From an uncultured Collinsella sp. (GTDB lineage Bacteria > Actinomycetota > Coriobacteriia > Coriobacteriales > Coriobacteriaceae), in contig UQMM01000004.1 of assembly GCA_900542165.1 (NCBI GenBank), positions 43,811 through 107,810 of the forward strand: DNA of 64,000 nucleotides, given 5' to 3'. The stretch's first letter is position 1. Each line of letters begins with the position of its first letter. The notes beneath the pieces were generated by a model that was not told where the DNA came from, searched no databases, and worked only from the letters and a program-made list of their open reading frames with translations. Of this stretch, positions 15,412 to 24,586 are shown piece after piece. The translations under genes were made by a program, and so were the position numbers.

Positions 15412-17711
15412 GCGCGTCCGAGCGCGAGCATGTGATGCCACCACGGCCATTGATGCCGTGGACGATGGCACTTTGTGCCGGCTTGTGTGTGAGCTGTGGC
15501 TTGGTACTTAACATGGCGGCCGATTTGCTGCTGGGTGAGCGGACGACACCCGTCACATTGCTTATGGCCATTCCCGTTGCGGCTGCGGCTTGCATCGTGT
15601 TGGCTCGGTTTCGCATGCGCCCTGCACGGTGGAGGCGATGGCTGTATGTCGCGGCTCTCGGCCTCGTGGCGGGGGCGGTCGTATCCGCGGGTTGGGCGAT
15701 AGGGGCACTACGTGCTTCGAAGACATTGGATAATCGGGCTGCGAGCAGTCTCGAGTTTGTTGTGCACGGCGACCCGTCCATCAATGACGGTGCGTACTCC
15801 TATACCTGCGATGCGTATGCGGGCGAAAAGCTATTGGGTCAGGTGCGGCTGTCGTGTGATCGCGAGCTCGGCGCCGGTTCGCATGTTCGTGCTATCGGTC
15901 GAATTTCGTGCTTTGAGAACGACGCGTATGGGCGCTCACGCGTGCTTCGAGGCGAGCTTCGAAAAGTGAAGGTCATCCGGTTGGTGTCGGTCGATGAGGG
16001 CTCTCCGGGGCCGCTGCTTCGACTGCGAAATGGGCTGCTTGCGTCCATCGCGCCTGCGACCGACCCGGCGCGCTCGCTCATAGCCGGTGTCGTCTGCGGT
16101 CGTTCGGCCGAGCTGCGCGCCCAGCCGGCGGGCGACTGGTTTTCGGTGACGGGAACGGCGCATCTTATCGCCGTCTCTGGCAGCCATTTGGCTATCGTGG
16201 GGTTTGTAAGCGAGGGCGTTTTACAAAAGGCTCGGTGTTCACGCGGTCTTCAACGGGCGTTATTGGCGATAACGCTTGTGGGCTACGCTGCCTTTACGGG
16301 CGCGTCTCCCTCGGCAGTGCGCGCGTGTTGCATGGTGTTCGCGACGCTTGTCGTAAACGGCGCGGGGCGTCGCCGGCACGGCCTTTCGGCACTCTTCGTA
16401 ACCATGTCCATCTTTGTGCTGCTGCGGCCGACGGTGCTGTTCGAGATGGGCTTTCAGCTTTCATGTGCCAGCGTCTTTGCCATTCTGTGCTTTTGCCCCT
16501 ATGTGACCTACGCTTTGGGTGAGCTGGGTGTGCCATCGGGCGTTGCCAGCATGCTTTCGGTCACGCTTTGCTCGCAACTGGCGACACTTCCCATTACCAT
16601 TCTTGCCTTTGGTACGTTCTCGCTCATTTCTCCGCTGGCGAATGCGGTCATCGGTCCGGTGGTGAGTCTCCTGCTTGCTGTGTCGATCGTGCTGGTTCCC
16701 TTTTCGCTCGTGGAGCCGTTGCAAGCTTGGGCACTCGTTGTGCCCATGATTGCCGCCCGTTGCGCGTTGTTCTTCGAGCAGCTGTTTGCCGCCGTGCCGG
16801 GTGCATCCGTGAGCGTGCCGCCCGATAGCATGTGGATTTATCTAGCGCCGTGTTTGCTGGCGGTGCTGCTGCTCTGGTGGCCACGTCCTCGCGCACGACC
16901 CATGGCGGTGGGGTTGCTATGTTTGATGCTTGCAGCGGCCGTTCCGTATGTCTATTGGGATCGCTTCGCTCCGCCTTCGGTGACGGTCCTTGATGTTGGC
17001 CAGGCCGATGCGATTCTGGTTCGTCAAGGTGGTGCCGTGGCGCTCGTGGACTGTGGGCTCGATGAGCGCGTGGTGTCGGCGTTGGTTCGCAATAACGTCC
17101 ACCATATCGACGCCGTCTTCGTGACTCATTGGGACGAAGACCATTGGGGTGGTCTTCCCGATGTACTCGATCAGTTTTCGGTTGGAACCATTGTAGTTGC
17201 GGCCGATGCGCTTGATGGCGCGCCTGCTGAGGTCCTGAATCGCCCCGGCGTAACGTATCGACAGGTGGCTTGCGGAGACACGGTCGATATCGGCGCGTTT
17301 CGGACACGTGTGATGTGGCCGTTTGACACGGTGGATGGCGAGGGCAATGAGGACTCTCTTGTTTTGCTGCTCTCCTATGCTCAGGAAGGCAAGAGCCTGC
17401 GCGTGCTCCTTACTGGTGATGCCGAGCTCGATCAAGAGCGCGAGTTTGTACAGGAGGTGGGTGATATCGATGTGCTCAAGCTAGGGCATCACGGCTCAAA
17501 AGTTTCCGTCGACACAGACCTGCTGGGCACGCTTAAGCCCGAGCTCTCTATCGCGAGTGCGGGCGAGGGCAACCGCTACGGCCATCCATCCGATGCCTGC
17601 ATCGATGCGGTTCGCGATGCGGGCGGTGCGTTCGCATGCACCATCGAACACGGCGACATTACCGTCGCGCCGACTGCGAAGGGCTTTGCGATGCGATGCC
17701 AGCGGCCGTGA
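15408..17711 (+). CDS. comEC: Competence DNA channel ComEC/Rec2
   Basis: Polytopic membrane protein that takes single-stranded DNA across the membrane. About 767 residues: hydrophobic helices at the N-terminus, an OB-like periplasmic domain, the central Competence domain (the GTAHLIAVSGSHLAIVGFV region), more helices, and a C-terminal metallo-beta-lactamase-like nuclease domain from about 525. That domain keeps VLDVGQADAILV, HWDEDHWGG (HxDxDH metal motif), LLTGDAE and LGHHGSK, so the nuclease looks intact. The ATG at 15408 overlaps the comEA stop; ATG 15432 is a shorter option. Confidence 0.93.
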   Translation: MSASEREHVMPPRPLMPWTMALCAGLCVSCGLVLNMAADLLLGERTTPVTLLMAIPVAAAACIVLARFRMRPARWRRWLYVAALGLVAGAVVSAGWAIGALRASKTLDNRAASSLEFVVHGDPSINDGAYSYTCDAYAGEKLLGQVRLSCDRELGAGSHVRAIGRISCFENDAYGRSRVLRGELRKVKVIRLVSVDEGSPGPLLRLRNGLLASIAPATDPARSLIAGVVCGRSAELRAQPAGDWFSVTGTAHLIAVSGSHLAIVGFVSEGVLQKARCSRGLQRALLAITLVGYAAFTGASPSAVRACCMVFATLVVNGAGRRRHGLSALFVTMSIFVLLRPTVLFEMGFQLSCASVFAILCFCPYVTYALGELGVPSGVASMLSVTLCSQLATLPITILAFGTFSLISPLANAVIGPVVSLLLAVSIVLVPFSLVEPLQAWALVVPMIAARCALFFEQLFAAVPGASVSVPPDSMWIYLAPCLLAVLLLWWPRPRARPMAVGLLCLMLAAAVPYVYWDRFAPPSVTVLDVGQADAILVRQGGAVALVDCGLDERVVSALVRNNVHHIDAVFVTHWDEDHWGGLPDVLDQFSVGTIVVAADALDGAPAEVLNRPGVTYRQVACGDTVDIGAFRTRVMWPFDTVDGEGNEDSLVLLLSYAQEGKSLRVLLTGDAELDQEREFVQEVGDIDVLKLGHHGSKVSVDTDLLGTLKPELSIASAGEGNRYGHPSDACIDAVRDAGGAFACTIEHGDITVAPTAKGFAMRCQRP

Positions 17712-17789
17712 CGACATCGTTGGCGCGCGGTGGACCCCTGGGCTAAAATGGCACGGTATGAATTCGAGAGTGTGCGAGAGGGGAGCGCA

Positions 17790-18752
17790 ATGTCCGAAAC
17801 CGGTCTGCTGCCGGCATATCTGATTGTCGGTACCGATGGGGTCAAGCGCGACCACGCCGTCTCGCGCATGAAGGCTCGCTTGGAAAAGTCGGGTATGGTT
17901 GAGTTCAACCTCGATGAACGCGACATGACGAAAGATCCCGATATCGAGTCAATCATCGGCTCGCTCAATACCTTTCCCATGGGTAGCGAGTTTCGCCTGG
18001 TGATCCTCGACGGCTGCTCCAAGCTTGCCAAGGCGGTCTCGGAACCGCTCGTCGAGTACCTCGCAAGTCCCAGCCCGACGACGGTGTGTCTCATTATCGC
18101 CGACTCACTTGCCAAGAATACGCGCCTGTATAAGGCAATCGCCAAGATCGACAAGAAGGCTATCGTCGATTGCTCGGGTACCAAGCGCTGGGAACTGCCG
18201 CGCCGCGTCCAGCAGATGGCGACGCAGCACGGTAAGTCCATCTCGACGGCTGCTGCCGAGGAGCTCGTCTCGCGTTCGGGCGAAAACACGCGCATGCTCG
18301 ATAACGACCTGGCAAAGCTCGCTCAGATGGTCGAGGCGCCCCAGATTGAGCTTGCCGACGTGGAGCGTTGGATCGTGCGTACGGCCGAGGTTCAGCCTTG
18401 GGACTTCCTCAACGCCGTCTCGGCTCGCGATATGCGGCGTTCGCTCGAACTCTTTAAGCTTCTGCCCTCCAAGAGCTACGTGTGGACCTACACGCTGCTA
18501 TGCGGTCGCATCCGTGAGCTGATCGTCGCCAAGGCGCTCGATGGGCGTGGGCAGGGGCGTGAGCTCGCCGCGACGCTCAAGCTTCAGGCCTGGCAGGTCA
18601 AGAATCACCTTACCTGGGCGCGCCGTTTTTCGATGACCGAGCTCGTTGCCGCGCTCGAGGGCGCCGTCGATGTGGAGCTCGCGCTCAAGGGTTCGGCCGA
18701 TTCGGAGACCGCGCTTTTGCTCTGGATTACGAACATCTTGAGAAAATCGTGA
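17790..18752 (+). CDS. holA: DNA polymerase III delta subunit
   Basis: Clamp-loader subunit that opens the beta ring. The 320-residue protein has the HolA layout: an N-terminal AAA-like domain without a functional P-loop (PAYLIVGTDGVKRDHAVSRM), a middle stretch with SLNTFPMGSEFRLVIL, and a helical C-terminal collar domain. The ATG at 17790 follows AGGGGAG; an upstream ATG has no ribosome-binding site. A weak promoter (TTGGCG, 18 bp, TAAAAT at 17744-17749) lies between it and comEC, so it may be expressed apart from competence. holA-rpsT adjacency is common. Confidence 0.92.
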   Translation: MSETGLLPAYLIVGTDGVKRDHAVSRMKARLEKSGMVEFNLDERDMTKDPDIESIIGSLNTFPMGSEFRLVILDGCSKLAKAVSEPLVEYLASPSPTTVCLIIADSLAKNTRLYKAIAKIDKKAIVDCSGTKRWELPRRVQQMATQHGKSISTAAAEELVSRSGENTRMLDNDLAKLAQMVEAPQIELADVERWIVRTAEVQPWDFLNAVSARDMRRSLELFKLLPSKSYVWTYTLLCGRIRELIVAKALDGRGQGRELAATLKLQAWQVKNHLTWARRFSMTELVAALEGAVDVELALKGSADSETALLLWITNILRKS

Positions 18753-18801
18753 TGATACCTGCCTATTTGACAAATTCGTTCTATCCCTTTGAGGGGGAGC
18801 G

Positions 18802-18810
18802 TGCTATAGT
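18802..18810 (+). promoter_or_regulatory. Extended -10 promoter of rpsT
   Basis: TGCTATAGT is an extended -10 (TGn-TATAGT), about 75 bp ahead of the rpsT start. No good -35 is present at 17 bp; TTGACA at 18768 is too far away. Confidence 0.45.
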
Positions 18811-18885
18811 AGGCGCTTGCATGACCTCACCGTGTCTCAGAGGTGTCATACATTTTTTGCAAGGAACTCGAAAGGAACTCCAGAA

Positions 18886-19152
18886 GTGGCAAACATCAAG
18901 TCTCAGAAGAAGCGTATCCGCACCAATGAGGCAGCTCGCATGCGTAACAAGGCTGTCAAGTCCGAGCTCAAGACGCTGACCAAGCACGTCCAGTCCGCCG
19001 TCGCCGAGGGCGACGCCGAGAAGGCCCAGGCTGCCCTCAAGACCGTCACCAAGCGTCTCGACATGGCTGCCGCCAAGCATGTTATCCACAAGAACCAGGC
19101 TTCCAACCGCAAGTCCGGTCTTGCCAAGCTCGTGAACAGCATCAACGCCTAA
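18886..19152 (+). CDS. rpsT: 30S ribosomal protein S20
   Basis: An 88-residue primary 16S rRNA-binding protein. It starts at GTG (MANIKSQKKRIRTNEAAR in translation) with AAAGGA upstream. The conserved Lys/Arg-rich helices and the end KLVNSINA are typical. The upstream open frame covers only the leader. A strong terminator follows. Confidence 0.96.
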   Translation: MANIKSQKKRIRTNEAARMRNKAVKSELKTLTKHVQSAVAEGDAEKAQAALKTVTKRLDMAAAKHVIHKNQASNRKSGLAKLVNSINA

Positions 19153-19186
19153 GTTGTAAATTTCACACCACACAGATTACGCGCAT

Positions 19187-19223
19187 AAATGGAGCCTGTT
19201 TTATGGAACAGGCTCCATTTTTT
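19187..19223 (+). terminator. Terminator of rpsT
   Basis: The stem AAATGGAGCCTGTT / GGAACAGGCTCCATTT with loop TTAT is followed by T6. It sits inside the frame open upstream of lepA, showing that a longer lepA start is not used. Confidence 0.9.
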
Positions 19224-19235
19224 GTACCGCTCGGG

Positions 19236-19241
19236 TAAGAT
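19236..19241 (+). promoter_or_regulatory. -10 element directly before lepA
   Basis: TAAGAT lies 7 bp before the lepA ATG, so transcription would start at or next to the A of ATG. No clear Shine-Dalgarno is present. This is the layout of leaderless genes, common in Actinomycetota. Confidence 0.45.
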
Positions 19242-19248
19242 AGTCCGC

Positions 19249-21060
19249 ATGAATACTTCAATTGACATTTCCCACATCCGCAACTTCTCGATTGTTGCGC
19301 ATATCGACCATGGCAAGTCCACGATCAGTGACCGCATCCTCGAGCTCACCCATACCGTCGATGAGCGCGACATGGAGTCGCAGCTGCTTGACACGATGGA
19401 CATCGAGCGCGAGCGCGGCATCACGATCAAGTCCAATGCCGTCCGCGTGTCCTATGACGCCGACGACGGCGAGACGTATCAGTTCAACCTGATCGATACG
19501 CCGGGCCACGTTGACTTCACCTATGAGGTCTCGCGTTCGCTGGCCGCATGCGAGGGTGCGGTACTTGTCGTGGACGCCACTCAGGGCGTCGAGGCGCAGA
19601 CCGTTTCCAATGCGACGCTCGCCATGAACGCCAACTTGGACATTGTTCCGGCCATCAACAAGATCGACCTTCCCTCGGCGCACCCCGACGAGGTTAAGAC
19701 CGAGATCGAAGACGATCTGGCCATTCCCGCAGATGATGCCGTGTGTGTGTCGGGCAAGACCGGCGAGGGCATCCACGATCTGCTGGAGTCCATCGTCTTT
19801 TTGATCTCGCCTCCCAAGGGCGATGCAAATGGCCCTCTCAAGGCACTTATTCTGGATTCGTACTTCGATGAGTACCGCGGCGTCGTCGCCACGGTGCGTA
19901 TCTTTGACGGTTCCATCAAAAAGGGCGATACCCTGCGCATGATGCAGGCCAAGGGCGACTTCCTGGTCGACGGCGTGGGCGTCAAGCGCCCTGCCGAGAC
20001 GCCGGTCGATGCTCTGACCGTCGGCGAGGTTGGCTATGTGGTCACGGGTCTGAAGGACCCCGAGGCTGTGCGCGTTGGCGATACTCTTACGTGGGCTTCG
20101 AACCCCTGCCCCGAGCCGCTGCCGGGCTACCGCGAGGCCAAGCCCATGGTCTACACGGGCCTGTTCCCCATCGACAACAAGGACTATGAGAACCTGCGCG
20201 ACGCGCTCGATAAACTGCACGTCAACGATCCGTCGTTGGTGTGGGAGCCTGAGACGTCGGTGGCGCTGGGCTTTGGCTTTCGCGTGGGCTTTCTGGGCCT
20301 GCTGCACATGGAGGTCGTCAAGGAGCGCCTGGAGCGCGAATTCAATCTGGACCTGATCGCCACGAGCCCCTCGGTCGACTACCACGTGTACAAGACTGAC
20401 GGCGAGATGGTCGATGTCCGCAGCCCGCAGGATCTGCCCGAGGCCACTCGCATCGAGCGTATCGAAGAGCCCTACCTCAAGGCAAAGATCATCTGCCCGC
20501 CCGAGTATACGGGTGCCGTCATGCAGCTCGCTATCGAGCACCGTGGCGTCACGACCGATATGATCCACCTGACGAGCAAATCGGTCGAGATGCGCTTTGA
20601 TATGCCGCTTGCCGAGCTCATCTTGGACTTCTTCGATCAGCTTAAGAGCCGCACCAAGGGTTACGCCTCGCTCGACTACGAGTTTAACGAATATCGCCCC
20701 TCCGAGCTCGTCAAGCTCGACATCCTGCTTTCGGGCGACGAGGTAGACGCGCTTTCGTTTATTGTGCACAAGGATAAGGCTTATGGTCTGGCCCGCGGTC
20801 TGTGCGACAAGCTCAAGGAGATCATCCCGCGACAGCTGTTCGAGGTGCCTATCCAGGGTGCCATCGGCAACAAGATCATCGCCCGCTCCACCGTTAAGGC
20901 GCGCCGCAAGGACGTGCTGGCCAAGTGCTACGGCGGCGATATCTCGCGAAAGCGCAAGCTGCTCGAGAAGCAGAAAGAGGGCAAGAAGCGCATGAAGGCC
21001 ATCGGCTCGGTCGAGGTCCCGCAGGAGGCCTTTATGGCGATTCTCAAGGTGGACGAGTAG
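19249..21060 (+). CDS. lepA: Elongation factor 4 (LepA)
   Basis: Ribosomal GTPase linked to translation initiation and 30S biogenesis. The 603-residue protein starts MNTSIDISHIRNFSIVAHID. The G1 box AHIDHGKST, the G2 region ERERGITIKSNAV, G3 DTPGHVDF and G4 NKIDLPSA are intact, and the LepA-specific C-terminal domain with VPQEAFMAILKVDE is present. The ATG at 19249 is chosen because the frame upstream crosses the rpsT terminator. A gap of only 4 bp separates it from dusB. Confidence 0.96.
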   Translation: MNTSIDISHIRNFSIVAHIDHGKSTISDRILELTHTVDERDMESQLLDTMDIERERGITIKSNAVRVSYDADDGETYQFNLIDTPGHVDFTYEVSRSLAACEGAVLVVDATQGVEAQTVSNATLAMNANLDIVPAINKIDLPSAHPDEVKTEIEDDLAIPADDAVCVSGKTGEGIHDLLESIVFLISPPKGDANGPLKALILDSYFDEYRGVVATVRIFDGSIKKGDTLRMMQAKGDFLVDGVGVKRPAETPVDALTVGEVGYVVTGLKDPEAVRVGDTLTWASNPCPEPLPGYREAKPMVYTGLFPIDNKDYENLRDALDKLHVNDPSLVWEPETSVALGFGFRVGFLGLLHMEVVKERLEREFNLDLIATSPSVDYHVYKTDGEMVDVRSPQDLPEATRIERIEEPYLKAKIICPPEYTGAVMQLAIEHRGVTTDMIHLTSKSVEMRFDMPLAELILDFFDQLKSRTKGYASLDYEFNEYRPSELVKLDILLSGDEVDALSFIVHKDKAYGLARGLCDKLKEIIPRQLFEVPIQGAIGNKIIARSTVKARRKDVLAKCYGGDISRKRKLLEKQKEGKKRMKAIGSVEVPQEAFMAILKVDE

Positions 21061-21064
21061 GTCC

Positions 21065-22108
21065 ATGGCGCTTTCTGAATACAGCAAGCGGCTGCTGAGC
21101 GCCTATGCCGAGCAGCCGTTCCTTATGGCTCCCATGGCGGGCGTAACCGACCCCGCCTATCGCATCATGTGCCGCCGCCGCGGTGCCAAGCTTGCCTACA
21201 GCGAGATGGTGAGCGTTGCGGGCCTTGCCTATGCCAGCAACAAGACGTGGCGACTGGTGTTGCCGGCCGACGAGGAGCAGCAGATTTGCGTGCAGCTCTT
21301 TGGTTCCAAGCCCGATCAGTTTGCGAGTGCCGTCGCTGCCGTCGAGGAACGCGTGGGCGATCGCCTGTCATTGATTGATATCAACATGGCCTGTCCGGCT
21401 CGCAAGGTCGTTACCAAGGGCGAGGGCTCGGCGCTTATGCGCACGCCCGACCTCGCCGAGAAGATTGTCGAGGCAGCGGTGGGCGCGGCGCATGTTCCCG
21501 TGACCGTGAAGATCCGCAAGGGTTTTTATGCCGAGGATCGCAACGCCGCAACGTTTGCCCAGATGCTCGAAGGGGCGGGCGCCTCTGCAGTTGCTGTGCA
21601 CGGTCGTTGTGCCACGCAGCTCTATACGGGCCAGGCCGATTGGTCTGTCGTCGATGAGGTTGCCGAAGCCGTCGAGATTCCCGTGATTGGTTCGGGCGAT
21701 GTGTTCTCGGCCGAGGATGCGGCGGAGCGTCTGCGCAGCTCCGGCGCCAGCGCGGTGTTTATCGCGCGCGGCATCTACGGCAATCCGTGGGTGTTCGGCG
21801 ATGCCCGAGCCCTTGCACTCGATGGCACGCCGGTTCCTTCTCGCTCCTCGGTCGAGCGCCTGGAGGCCCTGCGTGAGCACCTGACGTTGACGCACGAGCT
21901 TTTGCCGCTTATGTCGCGCGCCCGTACGTATGCAAGCTGGTACTTAAAGGGCATGCCCCATGCCGCCGCCTGGCGCGCTCAGGTGGTGCGTTGCTCCACA
22001 TACGAGGAGTTTATGGCGCTGGTCGATGATATCGAGCGCGACGTGGTGGTCTGCGAGGCCGCGCTCGCCGCCGGTGAGCCGGTGCCCGCCCATCCGCTGG
22101 AGGCTTAA
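21065..22108 (+). CDS. dusB: tRNA-dihydrouridine synthase
   Basis: Flavin enzyme that reduces uridines in the tRNA D-loop. The 347-residue protein opens with LMAPMAGVTDPAYRIMCRR. The catalytic cysteine is in INMACPARKVVTKGEGSAL, and the C-terminal helical domain includes YLKGMPHAAAWR. DusB is assigned from the NMGCP-like motif and general similarity; the exact uridine modified is inferred. It sits between lepA and hemW, with hemW starting 2 bp after its stop. Confidence 0.88.
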   Translation: MALSEYSKRLLSAYAEQPFLMAPMAGVTDPAYRIMCRRRGAKLAYSEMVSVAGLAYASNKTWRLVLPADEEQQICVQLFGSKPDQFASAVAAVEERVGDRLSLIDINMACPARKVVTKGEGSALMRTPDLAEKIVEAAVGAAHVPVTVKIRKGFYAEDRNAATFAQMLEGAGASAVAVHGRCATQLYTGQADWSVVDEVAEAVEIPVIGSGDVFSAEDAAERLRSSGASAVFIARGIYGNPWVFGDARALALDGTPVPSRSSVERLEALREHLTLTHELLPLMSRARTYASWYLKGMPHAAAWRAQVVRCSTYEEFMALVDDIERDVVVCEAALAAGEPVPAHPLEA

Positions 22109-22110
22109 GG

Positions 22111-23343
22111 GTGGCCGTTACCGCGCTGTATGTGCACGTGCCGTTTTGTGCTCAAAAATGCCGTTATTGCGACTTTGACTCCCGCAGCGTGGCGCCGTGC
22201 GACCTGGACGCTGCGCTCGATGCCTATTTTGAGCACCTGTATGCGCGGCTCGATGCCTTTGGAGACGCCGGGGCGCTTGCGCAGGTCCGCACTGTCTACG
22301 TAGGCGGCGGCACGCCGTCGCTGGCAGGGGAGCGCCTGGTGAAACTTGCCCGTCGTATCTCCATGTGGTGCAAGCCACATGAGTTTACTTGCGAAGCCAA
22401 TCCCGAGTCGCTGACCGCTGAGCTCGCTACCCCGCTTGCCGAGGCGGGTGTCACGCGCATTTCTCTGGGCGTGCAAACCCTCGACAATACCGAGTTGGCT
22501 GTCATTGGCCGTATCCATGATGCCGAACGGGCGCTTGAGGCTATCGCGACGGTGAAGGATGTTGGGCTCGATGTGTCGTGCGACCTTATGTGCGGGCTTC
22601 CCGGACAGACTATGGCGAGCTGGCGATACACGCTTGATGGCGTGCTTGCGGCGGCCCCGCACCATGTGTCGGTCTATCCGCTCACGCTCGAGGAGGGCAC
22701 GCCGCTTTACCGCATGGCGTGTCGTGACGAGTCGCTTGAGCCCGATGAGGATTTCCAAGCTGCATGCATGGACGTTGCGCGCGAGCGGCTGAGTTCGGCG
22801 GGCTACCATCCGTATGAGGTGGCGAGCTACGCGCTCGATGGGCATGAATGCGCTCATAATATCGCCTACTGGACCGGTCGGGGCTATCTTGGTTTGGGTC
22901 GTTCTGCCGCGGGTATGCTCGATGCCGAGGATTTCGATCGCTTGGCTGGACTGTTTCCTGACGTTCCCGCTCGCGGCGATGCGCACCGCGTGCGTCTGGT
23001 GCAACGTGATGATGGCGCGACGACGTTTGGGGTCGAGTACCTGACGCATCGCGAGGCGGCAGCCGAGGATCTGATGCTCGCTTGTCGCATGACGCGCGGC
23101 GTCGCGTCCAATCTGTTGGTTCACGCGGCTCGTGTCATCCCTGCCGATGAACTGACAGCGGCCTGTGACCGCGCTCTTGAGCTTGGGCTTGCCACTTGGG
23201 TGCCCGAGAACGGTGATACCCATGCGGGGCCTATTGCATCTGACGATGTCGTCACCGGCCGCATCTGTGCCCGCCTGGCGCCGACCCACCTGGGTTGGCT
23301 CGATGGAAATGTTCTGTTCGAGCTGTTTTGGGGTCTAGCTTAG
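22111..23343 (+). CDS. hemW: Radical SAM heme chaperone HemW
   Basis: A 410-residue radical SAM protein of the coproporphyrinogen oxidase-like family. It begins with GTG after GGAGG. The cluster motif C-x3-C-x2-C is at Cys13, Cys17 and Cys20 (PFCAQKCRYCDF), followed by YVGGGTPSL. The lepA-hemW neighbourhood and the single N-terminal cluster motif fit HemW, a heme-binding chaperone, rather than oxygen-independent HemN. Whether this anaerobe uses it for heme delivery cannot be told from sequence. Confidence 0.88.
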   Translation: MAVTALYVHVPFCAQKCRYCDFDSRSVAPCDLDAALDAYFEHLYARLDAFGDAGALAQVRTVYVGGGTPSLAGERLVKLARRISMWCKPHEFTCEANPESLTAELATPLAEAGVTRISLGVQTLDNTELAVIGRIHDAERALEAIATVKDVGLDVSCDLMCGLPGQTMASWRYTLDGVLAAAPHHVSVYPLTLEEGTPLYRMACRDESLEPDEDFQAACMDVARERLSSAGYHPYEVASYALDGHECAHNIAYWTGRGYLGLGRSAAGMLDAEDFDRLAGLFPDVPARGDAHRVRLVQRDDGATTFGVEYLTHREAAAEDLMLACRMTRGVASNLLVHAARVIPADELTAACDRALELGLATWVPENGDTHAGPIASDDVVTGRICARLAPTHLGWLDGNVLFELFWGLA

Positions 23344-23401
23344 GCCGCTCGGGTAGAATTACCGCAATATATACGCTGCTGTGAGCAGGAGGTTGCCGCG
23401 C

Positions 23402-24505
23402 ATGGCGACGATGAACGAAAAAGATTACTACGAGATCTTGGGTGTCTCCAAGGACGCCACCTCGCGTGATATTCAAAAGGCTTTCCAGCAAAAGGCCCGT
23501 AAGCTCCATCCGGACGTCAATAAGGAGCCGGATGCCGAGGAGAAGTTTAAAGAGGTTTCCGAGGCCTACGCCGTGCTCTCGGACGAGCAGAAGCGTGCGC
23601 GTTACGACGCCATGCGGTCGGGTAATCCCTTTGCCGGTGCACCGACGGCTTCGCCCTATGGCGGTGGCTATGCCGGCAGCGCCGGTTACGGCAATCCCTT
23701 TGATGGCGGTTTCCCGTTCGGGGGCGCCTGGGGCCAGCCCCGTCGCGGCCAGGCGGCCTACAACCCCGAGAGTGGTGCCAACGTGGTCGTCGATATCAAG
23801 CTCGACGCCAAGGAGGCCAAGGGCGGTGCCCGCAAGACCGTTCGCTACACCCGCTTTGACACCTGCGGACATTGTGGCGGATCGGGCTCCGTTTCGTCTG
23901 AGCATGCCCACACCTGTCCGAGCTGCGGTGGCCGCGGCCACATCGACGTCGACTTGTCCTTCCTGTTTGGTGCGGGCACGTTCCAGACGGTTTGTCCTGA
24001 GTGCGGCGGTTCCGGCAAGGTCGTTGCCGATCCGTGCCCCGATTGCGGTGGCAGCGGCCGTACCCGCGTAACCTCCGAGCAGACGATTGAGTTTCCCGCC
24101 GGCACGCATGATGGCGACGAGGTGCGCATCCCCAACATGGGCCACGCCGGCACGAACGGCGCTTCGGGCGGTGACCTGGTCGGTCGTGCGCACGTTGAGG
24201 CCGAGCGCCTGGAGGGTAAGGCTCGCACTGGCTTCTACCTCATGGGTATCATCGCGCCGTTTTTGGTACTGTCGGCCATCTCGGGCGTGTTCTCCGCCTT
24301 TGCCATGATGTGCCTCATTCCGTTTGCCATGGGCTTGTTCATGGTGCTGTCGGACGGCGTGCTTCATCGCAGCCTGCTGTGGTGGAAGCGCGGTGCGATG
24401 CAGTTTGCCAATGGATTTGCCAACGGTTTTATGTTCGCGCTCGTGTCGGTTTGGTTCGCGAGCTGCTCGCAGCGGGCCGTGCTTTCGCCGTACGGAATGC
24501 AATAA
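23402..24505 (+). CDS. DnaJ-like co-chaperone with membrane C-terminus
   Basis: A 367-residue J-domain protein. Residues about 5-70 form a J-domain with the HPD triad (KLHPDVNK). A Gly/Phe linker follows, then a zinc region at about 155-220 with four repeats (CGHCGGSG, CPSCGGRG, CPECGGSG, CPDCGGSG). The substrate-binding domain then stops after one short strand set, and from about 277 to the end there are three hydrophobic segments (starting GFYLMGIIAPFLVLSAISGV) in place of the second beta domain and dimerisation tail. It is therefore likely tethered to the membrane, unlike classic DnaJ. The ATG at 23402 follows AGGAGG. A normal dnaJ lies next to it. Confidence 0.85.
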   Translation: MATMNEKDYYEILGVSKDATSRDIQKAFQQKARKLHPDVNKEPDAEEKFKEVSEAYAVLSDEQKRARYDAMRSGNPFAGAPTASPYGGGYAGSAGYGNPFDGGFPFGGAWGQPRRGQAAYNPESGANVVVDIKLDAKEAKGGARKTVRYTRFDTCGHCGGSGSVSSEHAHTCPSCGGRGHIDVDLSFLFGAGTFQTVCPECGGSGKVVADPCPDCGGSGRTRVTSEQTIEFPAGTHDGDEVRIPNMGHAGTNGASGGDLVGRAHVEAERLEGKARTGFYLMGIIAPFLVLSAISGVFSAFAMMCLIPFAMGLFMVLSDGVLHRSLLWWKRGAMQFANGFANGFMFALVSVWFASCSQRAVLSPYGMQ

Positions 24506-24586
24506 CATCAAACCCTCTGTTTGCGCCCGGCCCAGCTTGGGTATAGGACGCACTGTGACAATAATGAAAGTTGGAAGGATTCGGTC

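Noticed and set aside
19189..19248. Longer lepA start reading through the upstream hairpin
   Set aside because: The extra codons are the rpsT terminator stem; LepA similarity begins at the ATG at 19249.
22111..23343. Oxygen-independent coproporphyrinogen oxidase HemN
   Set aside because: The lepA neighbourhood and shorter N-terminus fit the heme chaperone HemW, and no other heme genes are present.
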